In this document: one piece after another, positions 34,655 to 45,325 of the stretch
Layout of the letters: every line of letters begins with the position of its first letter
Numbering within the stretch: position 1 is the first letter of the stretch
NCBI GenBank assembly: GCA_964019425.1
Contig: OZ025793.1
Coordinates: 310,001 to 374,000, forward strand
Reading direction: 5' to 3'
DNA from: Flectonema sp. DT1601
Taxonomy: Eukaryota > Euglenozoa > Diplonemea > Diplonemida > Diplonemidae
DNA: 64,000 nucleotides
The notes under the pieces: generated by a model
Databases searched by the model: none
What the model was told of the DNA's origin: nothing
The model's input: the letters and a program-made list of their open reading frames with translations, nothing else
Made by a program: the position numbers and the translations under genes

Positions 34655-36013
34655 AGAGTTGAATTTCCAGGTGAGATTTGGACTGTTAGCTTTTGGCTAA
34701 GGCCCTCCCTGAAGAGCAAGAACAAAAAAACTACCCACACCTGAAGAAAACATACACAAAGAACACACTGTAAGCTGTGTGTGTATTTTGTGTTTGTCAC
34801 AACAGGAGAGAAAAGAAAGAATGTCAAGGTTGGTCACCTTGCCTATCAACGCACAACATTGGTGGTCTCTACTAGACCCTGAGTGATCCCACTGGATCTC
34901 TCATCGTTCATAGTACCCTGTGTGAAGTTATAAAATCAAAGGTAAACTATGAACTACAAATGACTTAGCCTGTTATTATAATGCCACAGGCAGGCCCTGC
35001 ATTCAGCAACTATCCAGCAGTGCTTGGAAGTCCTGATCTTCTTCTAAAAAAAAGAAAGAAAAACAAAACTGTAGCTGGGATCACTCAGGATCAACAGACT
35101 ACCAATGCTACCTGTTGTACTTGCTCACTATGGGGGGTGATGCCAAACACCCAGAAGTACTAAACTGCTTTCCTTCTTGCTGCCCAGGAGTTTCTGACCA
35201 GAACTAATAGAAAATAAAAAGTAGATGGGAAACAATAAAAAGTAAAATGGATATAACTGAAGTTAAACAAGACAAATGAAGTAACAGACCAGAACAGAAA
35301 GAAAATTGTAATAGAAGATTACAAATAAAAAAATGCAAGTATCAACACATGATCAGGATACACCAGCAGCTAACAAACAACATAAAATTGAAGATCAGTT
35401 GCCAGAGTATTTCAACCATGGTAGAATACTCGCCCCTCTGGCAGGGATTATCCCAGACTTGTCCTTTAATTTAGTTGGACACCATGGCTTACAACCCTTC
35501 CAGAGGGAAGCACCATTATGACTTCTATTTTTTTTCTTCAAGAAAATCATAAGGTGGTAACAAAGAAAAAATGCTAAGAGGAACCCCCTATTAACACCTA
35601 AGACATCTAAACTGCAGCCCAGCCTATGCCCAATGCACTAACAGGTCATTCCCTCACACTCAGATCAAAAAAATCAAAGTTCAGAGTGCATCTTAGCGTG
35701 AATGAGAGAATTTCCTCCCGCTTATTTTGAACAAAAGGGATAGGAGAAGGGATAGAAAACGAACATAAAAATAAAATTCTAAGTGAGAAACACTTAGCAG
35801 AAACACTTAGCAGCTTTTAAGGAGCTGAAAAGCAAAAAAAAAATCTAAGTGAGAAACACTTAGCAGAAACAATTTGTAGCTAATTAAGCTGAAAATAAAA
35901 AAAATAAAAAATTTCTAAGTGAGAAATACTTAGCAACTTTTAGAACAAATATTTCAGTAAATAACCTGTAATGATTAAACCATTACAAGTTTGATGCCAA
36001 AACTGACAAGGAC
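34655..36013 (+). repeat. Composite repeat M1-M2-M3-M4, second full copy
   Basis: M1 (34655-34810), M2 (34815-35310), M3 (35330-35740) and M4 (35745-36013) stand in the same order and orientation as at 25.5 kb. M4 again ends with CTGTAATG-ATTAAAC-CATTACA-type and CTAAGTG/CACTTAG hairpins. Confidence 0.82.
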
Positions 36014-36149
36014 TGAGTTGAATTTCCAGGTGAGATTTGGACTGTTAGCTTTTGGCTAAGGCCCTCCCTGAAGAGCAAGAACAAAAAAACTACCCACACC
36101 TGAAGAAAACATACACAAAGAACACACTGTAAGCTGTGTGTGTATTTTG
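36014..36149 (+). repeat. M1 copy cut by a satellite array
   Basis: M1 in reverse form, interrupted after GTGTGTGTATTTTG by the array that follows. Confidence 0.8.
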
Positions 36150-36942
36150 CTCTTTTTTTTTTTTTTTTTTTTTTTCTTATTTATTATTTAAAAAAAGGAA
36201 ACAATCAGTTTAGCGTCTCGATCAGGACGGAAAATAGAAATTAATCGACATAGTTGATCGATAGAAAAAAAAACAATGATAACATTGTTTATTCATTTTT
36301 TTTTTTTTTTTTTTTTTTAAATCTTTTTAATTATTTTAAAGAAAAAACAATCAGTTTAGCGTCTTGACCAGGACGGAAAATAGTAAGTAATCGACATAGT
36401 CGATCGATAAAAAAAAAACAATGATAACATTGTTTATTCCTTTTTTTTTTTTTTTATTCTTTTTATTTATTTTTAAAGAAAAAACAATCAGTTTAGCGTC
36501 CTGACCAGGACGGAAAATAGAAAGTAATCGACATAGTCGATCGATAAAAAAAAACAATGATAACATTGTTTATTCTTTTTTTTTTTTTTTTATTTTAATT
36601 CTTTTTATTTATTTTTTAAAAAGAAAGAAAATGGAAAATAGAAATTAGTCAACAAAGTCGAACGATAAAAAAAACACAATGATAACATTGTTTATTCTTT
36701 TTTTTTTTATTTTTTTATATTCTTTTTTATTAATTTTGAAAAAAAAAACAATCAGTTTAGCGTCTTGACCAGGACGGAAAATAGAAAGTAATCGACATAG
36801 TCGATCGATAAAAAAAAACAATGATAACATTGTTTATTCTTTTTTTTTTTTATTTTAAATTCTTTTTATTTATTTTTTAAAGAAAAAAAACGGAAAATAG
36901 AAATTAGTCGACAAAGTCGAACGATAAAAAAAAACAATGATA

Positions 36943-37243
36943 CTGCAACTGGAAATATTACTGCGCTGAATAATTACTGCGGGGAAATATTACTGCGCGG
37001 AAAAATTAGTGCGGTTTTTTTGAGAAAAGATTAGTGCAGTTTTTTCCACTTGGTGGTAGAAAAAAAATTGGTTGCTTTTTTGCTGTGTAAGGCACCAGCA
37101 GAAAAATGCAGCTGGAGAAAAATCACTTCTGATCAGAAATATTAGTGCGGTGGAAATATTACTGCGTGGAAAAATTAGTGCGGTTTTTTGCAGATTTGGA
37201 AATTAGTGCGGTTTTTTCCGCGCAGTAATATTTCCAGTTGCAG
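36943..37243 (-). mobile_element. MITE copy 1, 301 bp
   Basis: Perfect terminal inverted repeats of 24 bp or more, starting CTGCAACTGGAAATATTACT, flanked by TA on both sides. It sits in the satellite motif CAATGA-TA-ACATTG, showing the empty site and the TA duplication. Internal GCACTAAT/ATTAGTGC motifs repeat. No coding capacity. Opposite orientation to copies 2 and 3. Confidence 0.93.
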
Positions 37244-38939
37244 TAACATTGTTTATTCTTTTTTTTGTATTTTTTTATATTCTTTTTTATTAATTTTGAA
37301 AAAAAAACAATCAGTTTAGCGTCTTGACCAGGACGGAAAATAGAAAGTAATCGACATAGTCGATCGATAAAAAAAACAATGATAACATTGTTTATTCTTT
37401 TTTTTTTTTTTTTTTAAATTCTTTTTATTAATTTTTTAAAGAAAAAAAACGGAAAATAGAAATTAGTCAACAAAGTCGAACGATAAAAAAAAACAATGAT
37501 AACATTGTTTATTCTTTTTTTTATTTTTTTTTTTTAATATTTTTTTTTTATTTTGAAAAAAAAACAATCAGTTTAGCGTCTTGACCAGGACGGAAAATAG
37601 AAAGTAATCGACATAGTCGATCGATAAAAAAAACAATGATAACATTGTTTATTCTTTTTTTTTTTTTTTTTTTTAGATTCTTTTTATTTATTTTTTAAAG
37701 AAAAAAAACGGAAAATAGAAATTAGTCAACAAAGTCGAACGATAAAAAAAAACAATGATAACATTGTTTATTCTTTTTTTTATTTTTTTTTTTTTAATAT
37801 TTTTTTTATTTTGAAAAAAAAAACAATCAGTTTAGCGTCTTGACCAGGACGGAAAATAGAAAGTAATCGACATAGTCGATCGATAAAAAAAACAATGATA
37901 ACATTGTTTATTCTTTTTTTTTTTTTTTTTTTTAAATTCTTTTTATTTATTTTTTAAAGAAAAAAAACGGAAATAGAAATTAGTCAACAAAGTCGAACGA
38001 TAAAAAAAAACAATGATAACATTGTTTATTCTTTTTTTTTATTTTTTTTTTTTAATATTTTTTTTATTTTGAAAAAAAAAACAATCAGTTTAGCGTCTTG
38101 ACCAGGACGGAAAATAGAAAGTAATCGACATAGTCGATCGATAAAAAAAAACAATGATAACATTGTTTATTCTTTTTTTTTATTTTAAATTCTTTTTATT
38201 TATTTTTTAAAGAAAAAAAACGGAAAATAGAAATTAGTCGACAAAGTCGAACGATAAAAAAAAAAACAATGATAACATTGTTTATTCTTTTTTTTTTTGT
38301 ATTTTTTTTAATATTCTTTTTTATTAATTTTGAAAAAAAAAAAACAATCAGTTTAGCGTCTTGACCAGGACGGAAAATAGAAAGTGATCGACATAGTCGA
38401 TCGACAAAAAAACAATGATGACATTGTTTATTCTTTTTTTTTATTTTAGATTCTTTTTATTTATTTTTTAAAGAAAAAAAAAAACGGAAAATAGAAATTA
38501 GTCGACAAAGTCGAACGATAAAAAAAAAAACAATGATAACATTGTTTATTCTTTTTTTTTATTTTAAATTCTTTTTATTTATTTTTTAAAGAAAAAAAAC
38601 GGAAAATAGAAATTAGTCGACAAAGTCGAACGATAAAAAAAACAATGATAACATTGTTTATTCTTTTTTTTGTATTTTTTTATATTCTTTTTTATTAATT
38701 TTGAAAAAAAAAAACAATCAGTTTAGCGTCTTGACCAGGACGGAAAATAGAAAGTGATCGACATAGTCGATCGATAAAAAAAAACAATGATAACATTGTT
38801 TATTCTTTTTTTTTATTTTAAATTCTTTTTATTTATTCTTTAAAGAAAAGAAACGGAAAATAGAAATTAGTCGACAAAGTCGAACGATAAAAAAAAAAAC
38901 AATGATAACATTGTTTATTCTTTTTTTTTTTTTTTTATA

Positions 38940-39240
38940 CTGCAACTGGAAATATTACTGCGCGGAAAAAACCGCACTAATTTCCAAATCTGCAAAAAAT
39001 CGCACTAATTTTTCCACGCAGTAATATTTCCACCGCACTAATAATTCTGCTCAGAAGTGATTTTTTCTCCAGCTGCATTTTTCTGCTGGTACCTACACAG
39101 CAAAAAAGCAACCAAATTTTTTTCTACCACCAAGTGGAAAAAACCGCACTAATCTTTTCTCAAAAAAACCGCACTAATTTTTCCGCGCAGTAATATTTCC
39201 CCGCAGTAATTATTCAGCGCAGTAATATTTCCAGTTGCAG
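38940..39240 (+). mobile_element. MITE copy 2, 301 bp
   Basis: Same family and same terminal repeats, flanked by TA, inserted in the A/T run of a satellite unit. It differs from copy 3 by a few substitutions (GGTACC-type change in the centre). Confidence 0.92.
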
Positions 39241-39418
39241 TATTCTTTTTATTAATTTTTTAAAAAAAAAAAAAAAACAATCAGTTTAGCGTCTTGACCA
39301 GGACGGAAAACTGGAAGTAATCGACATAGTCGATCGATAAAAAAAACAATGATAACATTGTTTCATCTTTTATATTTTTTAATTTTTTTTTATATTTGAA
39401 GAAAAGAAAGAAGAAAAA

Positions 39419-40244
39419 AAAAAAAAAAAAAACAAGCGGAATTGATCATAATGGGTGGCAGGGGTTGATATAACTTCATTTGAAAATTCTTCTTTTTTAA
39501 TTTCTTTTTTTTTGAAAATTTTTTTTTTTATTTAACAGGAGTTAAGATCACTTACATGAGTTAACACAACACAGATACGAGAGTCGCAAACTGAGGTAAC
39601 ACTACCAATTCAACAAAAAATAATCAGGATCGGACACAAGGAGGAGAGTTCATTCTACCTCTCACTGTCCTTGCTGGTATCTTAAGTGTCTTGGTATCTC
39701 TTGTGTGTCGGTATCTCGGAAGTGCTGGTATCTCGTATGTGCGTTGGTATCTCTTGCGTGTTGGTATCTCTTGCACATAATAAAAAAAAATATTGAGTTA
39801 ACATGATCAGTTTTATTTAACATCAGAGACAGACCGGAACTATTTGAAAATAAAATGTAGATGGGAAACAGTGAAAATTAAAATGAATGATAAAATTAAA
39901 TGAGATTTATGACATAACAGACCAGATAGAGAGTAATAAAGGGAAAAGGAAAACGGAAAGGGTTCATTCACTTAGTTAAAGTTAAGACCGATTAGTCAGT
40001 TTAAGGTCTTGACTAGGACCAACAAAAAAAAAAAAAAATAAATAAATAACGATCAAGCTGAGCTGATCTTGTTTTTATTAAAATAAGGGGAGCGGGAGGG
40101 ATGGAAGGAATAAAGGAAAAAAAAAGAAAAGGTCGATCAATTGGATCTGGTCGTCGAGAAGAAGAAGACAATTATTTTAAAGGTCGATCGGCATAGCCGA
40201 TCGTTGAGAAAAATAACCAGATATAAATACAATCAGTTTAAATA
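39419..40244 (+). repeat. N region: spacer with minisatellite and satellite-related hairpins
   Basis: Right arm of a sequence that recurs in reverse at 53690-54770. It holds a degenerate GGTATCTC minisatellite (about 39675-39775), a hairpin GGTCTT-GACT-AGGACC at 40005-40020 and a block at 40050-40244 with the hairpin CGATCGGC-ATA-GCCGATCG at 40185-40203 ending near ACAATCAGTTTA. Confidence 0.75.
39675..39778 (+). repeat. GGTATCTC minisatellite
   Basis: Six or so copies of a 17-22-bp unit built on GGTATCTC followed by TTGTGTG-like sequence. The reverse complement is at about 54185-54290. Confidence 0.8.
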
Positions 40245-40546
40245 CTGCAACTGGAAATATTACTGCGCGGAAAAAACCGCACTAATTTCCAAATCTGCAA
40301 AAAACCGCACTAATTTTTCCACGCAGTAATATTTCCACCGCACTAATAATTCTGCTCAGAAGTGATTTTTTCTCCAGCTGCATTTTTCTGCTGGTGCCTT
40401 ACACAGCAAAAAAGCAACCAAATTTTTTTCTACCACCAAGTGGAAAAAACCGCACTAATCTTTTCTCAAAAAAACCGCACTAATTTTTCCGCGCAGTAAT
40501 ATTTCCCCGCAGTAATTATTCAGCGCAGTAATATTTCCAGTTGCAG
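40245..40546 (+). mobile_element. MITE copy 3, 302 bp
   Basis: Same family, flanked by TA, inserted at the end of an N block (TTTAAA-TA-CTGC). The terminal repeats match copies 1 and 2. Confidence 0.93.
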
Positions 40547-40576
40547 TAAAAAAAAAAAAAATAAATAAATAAAAAA

Positions 40577-40743
40577 AAGTTTAACGATCAAGCTGAGCTG
40601 AGTTGAGTTTACCAGGTGAGATTTGGACTGTTAGCTTTTGGCTTTTGATCTTGTTTTTATTAAAATAAGGGGAGCGGGAGGGATGGAAGGAATAAAGGAA
40701 AAAAAAAGAAAAGGTCGATCAATTGGATCTGATCGTCGAGAAG
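40577..40743 (+). repeat. Partial N block carrying a short M1 end
   Basis: A second, partial copy of the 40050-40160 block, split at about 40600-40640 by roughly 45 bp of M1. Only the hairpin-proximal end of M1 (GGTGAGATTTGGACTGTTAG) is present. Confidence 0.7.
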
Positions 40744-41187
40744 AGTTGAATTTCCAGGTGAGATTTGGACTGTTAGCTTTTGGCTAAGGCCCTCCCTGAA
40801 GAGCAAGAACAAAAAAACTACTCACACCTGAAGAAAACATACACAAAGAACACACTGTAAGCTGTGTGTGTATTTTGTGTTTGTCACAACAGGAGAGAAA
40901 AGAAAGAATGTCAAGGTTGGTCACCTTGCCTATCAACGCACAACATTGGTGGTCTCTACTAGACCCTGAGTGATCCCACTGGATCTCTCATCGTTCATAG
41001 TACCTATGTGAAGTTATAAAATCAAAGGTAAACTATGAACTACAAATGACTTAGCCTGTTATTATAATGCCACAGGCAGGCCCTGCATTCAGCAACTATC
41101 CAGCAGTGCTTGGATGTCCTGATCTTCTTCTAAAAAAAAAGAAAGAAAAACAAAACTGTAGCTGGGATCACTCAGGATCAACAGACT
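40744..41187 (+). repeat. M1 and partial M2
   Basis: M1 (reverse form) and M2 up to GATCAACAGACT, then directly satellite sequence. It has the same M1 end (GTTGAATTTCCAGG) as the other copies. Confidence 0.78.
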
Positions 41188-44100
41188 TAGAAAAATAAAA
41201 AGAATTTAAAATAAAAAAAAAGAATAAACAATGTTATCATTGTTTTTTTATCGATCGACTATGTCGATCACTTTCTATTTTCCGTCCTGGTCAAGACGCT
41301 AAACTGATTGTTTTTTTTTCAAAATTAATAAAAAAGAATATAAAAAAAAAAAAAAAAAAAAGAATAAACAATGTTATCATTGTTTTTTTTTTTATCGTTC
41401 GACTTTGTCGACTAATTTCTATTTTCCGTTTCTTTTCTTTAAAGAATAAATAAAAAGAATTTAAAATAAAAAAAAAAGAATAAACAATGTTATCATTGTT
41501 TTTTTTATCGATCGACTATGTCGATCACTTTCTATTTTCCGTCCTGGTCAAGACGCTAAACTGATTGTTTTTTTTTTTCAAAATTAATAAAAAAGAATAT
41601 AAAAAAATACAAAAAAAAGAATAAACAATGTTATCATTGTTTTTTTTATCGTTCGACTTTGTCGACTAATTTCTATTTTCCGTTTTTTTTCTTTAAAAAA
41701 TAAATAAAAAGAATTTAAAATAAAAAAAAAGAATAAACAATGTTATCATTGTTTTTTTTATCGATCGACTATGTCGATCACTTTCTATTTTCCGTCCTGG
41801 TCAAGACGCTAAACTGATTGTTTTTTTTTCAAAATTAATAAAAAAAAAAAAAAAAAAAAAAGAATAAACAATGTTATCATTGTTTTTTTTATCGTTCGAC
41901 TTTGTTGACTAATTTCTATTTTCCGTTTTTTTTCTTTAAAAAATAAATAAAAAGATTTTAAATAAAAAAAAAGAATAAACAATGTTACCATTGTTTTTTT
42001 ATCGATCGACTATGTCGATCACTTTCTATTTTCCGTCCTGGTCAAGACGCTAAACTGATTGTTTTTTTTTTCAAAATTAATAAAAAAGAATATAAGAAAA
42101 AAAAAAAAAAAGAATAAACAATGTTATCATTGTTTTTTTTTATCGTTCGACTTTGTCGACTAATTTCTATTTTCCGTTTCTTTTCTTTAAAGAATAAATA
42201 AAAAGAATTTAAAATAAAAAAAAAGAATAAACAATGTTATCATTGTTTTTTTATCGATCGACTATGTCGATCACTTTCTATTTTCCGTCCTGGTCAAGAC
42301 GCTAAACTGATTGTTTTTTTTTTTTCAAAATTAATAAAAAAGAATATAAAAAAAAAAAAAAAAAAGGAAAAACAATGTTATCATTGTTTTTTTTTTATCG
42401 TTCGACTTTGTCGACTAATTTCTATTTTCCGTTTCTTTTCTTTAAAGAATAAATAAAAAGAATTTAAAATAAAAAAAAAGAATAAACAATGTTATCATTG
42501 TTTTTTTTTGTCGATCGACTATGTCGATCACTTTCTATTTTCCGTCCTGGTCAAGACGCTAAACTGATTGTTTTTTTTTTTCAAATTAATAAAAAAGAAT
42601 ATAAAAAAATACAAAAAAAAGAATAAACAATGTTATCATTGTTTTTTTTATCGTTCGACTTTGTCGACTAATTTCTATTTTCCGTTTTTTTTTTTCTCTT
42701 TAAAAAATAAATAAAAAGAATCTAAAATAAAAAAAAAGAATAAACAATGTTATCATTGTTTTTTTATCGATCGACTATGTCGATCACTTTCTATTTTCCG
42801 TCCTGGTCAAGACGCTAAACTGATTGTTTTATTTTTTTTTTCAAAATTAATAAAAAAGAATATTAAAAAAAATACAAAAAAAAAAAGAATAAACAATGTT
42901 ATCATTGTTTTTTTTTTTATCGTTCGACTTTGTCGACTAATTTCTATTTTCCGTTTTTTTTCTTTAAAAAATAAATAAAAAGAATTTAAAATAAAAAAAA
43001 AGAATAAACAATGTTATCATTGTTTTTTTTTATCGATCGACTATGTCGATTACTTTCTATTTTCCGTCCTGGTCAAGACGCTAAACTGATTGTTTTTTTT
43101 TTCAAAATAAAAAAAATATTAAAAAAAAAAAATAAAAAAAAAGAATAAACAATGTTATCATTGTTTTTTTTTTTATCGTTCGACTTTGTTGACTAATTTC
43201 TATTTCCGTTTTTTTTCTTTAAAAAATAAATAAAAAGAATTTAAAAAAAAAAAAAAAAAAAAGAATAAACAATGTTATCATTGTTTTTTTTTATCGATCG
43301 ACTATGTCGATTACTTTCTATTTTCCGTCCTGGTCAAGACGCTAAACTGATTGTTTTTTTTTCAAAATAAAAAAAATATTAAAAAAAAAAAAATAAAAAA
43401 AAGAATAAACAATGTTATCATTGTTTTTTTTTATCGTTCGACTTTGTTGACTAATTTCTATTTTCCGTTTTTTTTCTTTAAAAAATAAATAAAAAGAATT
43501 TAAAAAAAAAAAAAAAAAAAGAATAAACAATGTTATCATTGTTTTTTTTATCGATCGACTATGTCGATTACTTTCTATTTTCCGTCCTGGTCAAGACGCT
43601 AAACTGATTGTTTTTTTTTCAAAATAAAAAAAAAATATTAAAAAAAAAAAAATAAAAAAAAAGAATAAACAATGTTATCATTGTTTTTTTTTATCGTTCG
43701 ACTTTGTTGACTAATTTCTATTTTCCGTTTTTTTTCTTTAAAAAATTAATAAAAAGAATTTAAAAAAAAAAAAAAAAAAAAAAAAGAATAAACAATGTTA
43801 TCATTGTTTTTTTTATCGATCGACTATGTCGATTACTTTCTATTTTCCGTCCTGGTCAAGACGCTAAACTGATTGTTTTTTTTTTCAAAATTAATAAAAA
43901 AGAATATAAAAAAATAAAAAAAAAAAGAATAAACAATGTTATCATTGTGTTTTTTTTATCGTTCGACTTTGTTGACTAATTTCTATTTTCCATTTTTTTT
44001 TTCTTTTTAAAAAATAAATAAAAAGAATTAAAAAAAAAAAAAAAAAAAAGAATAAACAATGTTATCATTGTTTTTTTTTATCGATCGACTATGTCGATTA

Positions 44101-44473
44101 CTTTCTATTTTCCGTCCTGGTCAGGACGCTAAACTGATTGTTTTTTCTTTAAAAATAAATAAAAAGAATAAAAAAAAAAAAAAGGAATAAACAATGTTAT
44201 CATTGTTTTTTTTTATCGATCGACTATGTCGATTACTTACTATTTTCCGTCCTGGTCAAGACGCTAAACTGATTGTTTTTTCTTTAAAATAATTAAAAAG
44301 ATTTAAAAAAAAAAAAAAAAAAAAAAAATGAATAAACAATGTTATCATTGTTTTTTTTTCTATCGATCAACTATGTCGATTAATTTCTATTTTCCGTCCT
44401 GATCGAGACGCTAAACTGATTGTTTCCTTTTTTTAAATAATAAATAAGAAAAAAAAAAAAAAAAAAAAAAAAA
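41188..44473 (+). repeat. Hairpin satellite array, plus orientation, about 28 units
   Basis: Alternating A and B units that end with the variant CGTCCTGATCGAGACG and an A run before the T segment. From about 41193 it is duplicated, with no offset change, at 55547-58827. Confidence 0.92.
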
Positions 44474-44592
44474 GAGCATCTCCCTGCTATCCCTCATATC
44501 CCCACAATAATATTATACCTTTTCATTTTCTCTTTCCTTTTCTGGTCTTTTTTTTTTCTTTTTTTTCCTTTTTCATACAACGTTTTTTATTT

Positions 44593-44623
<31 letters not shown>

Positions 44624-44879
44624 ATGTTTGATTATTTCCTCTTCATTTTTTTTTTCTTTTCTTTTCTTTCTTTTTTTTTTTTTTTCCTCTGCCTCTCTCT
44701 TAATTCTGTTCGTTTCTTTGAAACGAAAATTCATTTGAATATTATTCCTTGGTCAGCAACCATCATTGTCGCCCTTTGGGCCTGTTAAAAAAAAAATAAA
44801 AATAAAAAGAAAGTTTACATCGGGAATAGGGCAGGAGCCAAAAGCTCCCAGTCCGTTACTTCCCACTTTATCGAAATTC
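44474..44879 (+). repeat. T segment, full copy
   Basis: It runs from GAGCATCTCCC to TTATCGAAATTC. Hairpin GGAGC (44834-44838), loop CAAAA, GCTCC (44844-44848), then CAGTCC. LINE sequence follows at once. Confidence 0.88.
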
Positions 44880-45325
44880 AGCTTTTTGTGGAGCTATCCA
44901 CTCTGCGGTCTTTTTAGGCCCCTCTATCTCCTTTGCTTTATAAGACCCAATGTTTCTTCTCATCCAATTGCTTTTCTCAAGTTGCCTCTTCGGCATTCAT
45001 TTGCCAACCACATTATTTATCAAAATATATATTATAAACAAGTAGTTACTCCGATTTTTCTGTTTTAGAGCGTAGCTCGTTTTCCTTTAAACAGTATTTA
45101 CCAAAAAAAAAACTCTAGGGTTAGCTGCCCGAAATTAAAAAAAAAAGGAATAGTTTAAAAAAAAAGATCTTAACTCATCGATATTGTTTCTGAGCCATTC
45201 TCTTTTCTATTTTTTTTTTTTTTTTTATTATTGCTACTTCACAACAAAAAAAAAAAGAAACACCGGGCCGGCGGTGTCATAAAGATACTGGCAACCATCT
45301 CTCAGCCAACCCAGCCCCCGAGGCT

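Larger units (their letters stand above)
36150..39418 (-). repeat. Long hairpin satellite array, reverse orientation, with two MITEs
   Basis: More than 20 units in reverse orientation. The unit at about 36480 has CGTCCTGACCAGGACG, a perfect form of the third hairpin. Two MITEs lie inside (36943-37243 and 38940-39240). At the right end the units become diverged (about 39290-39400). Confidence 0.9.
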
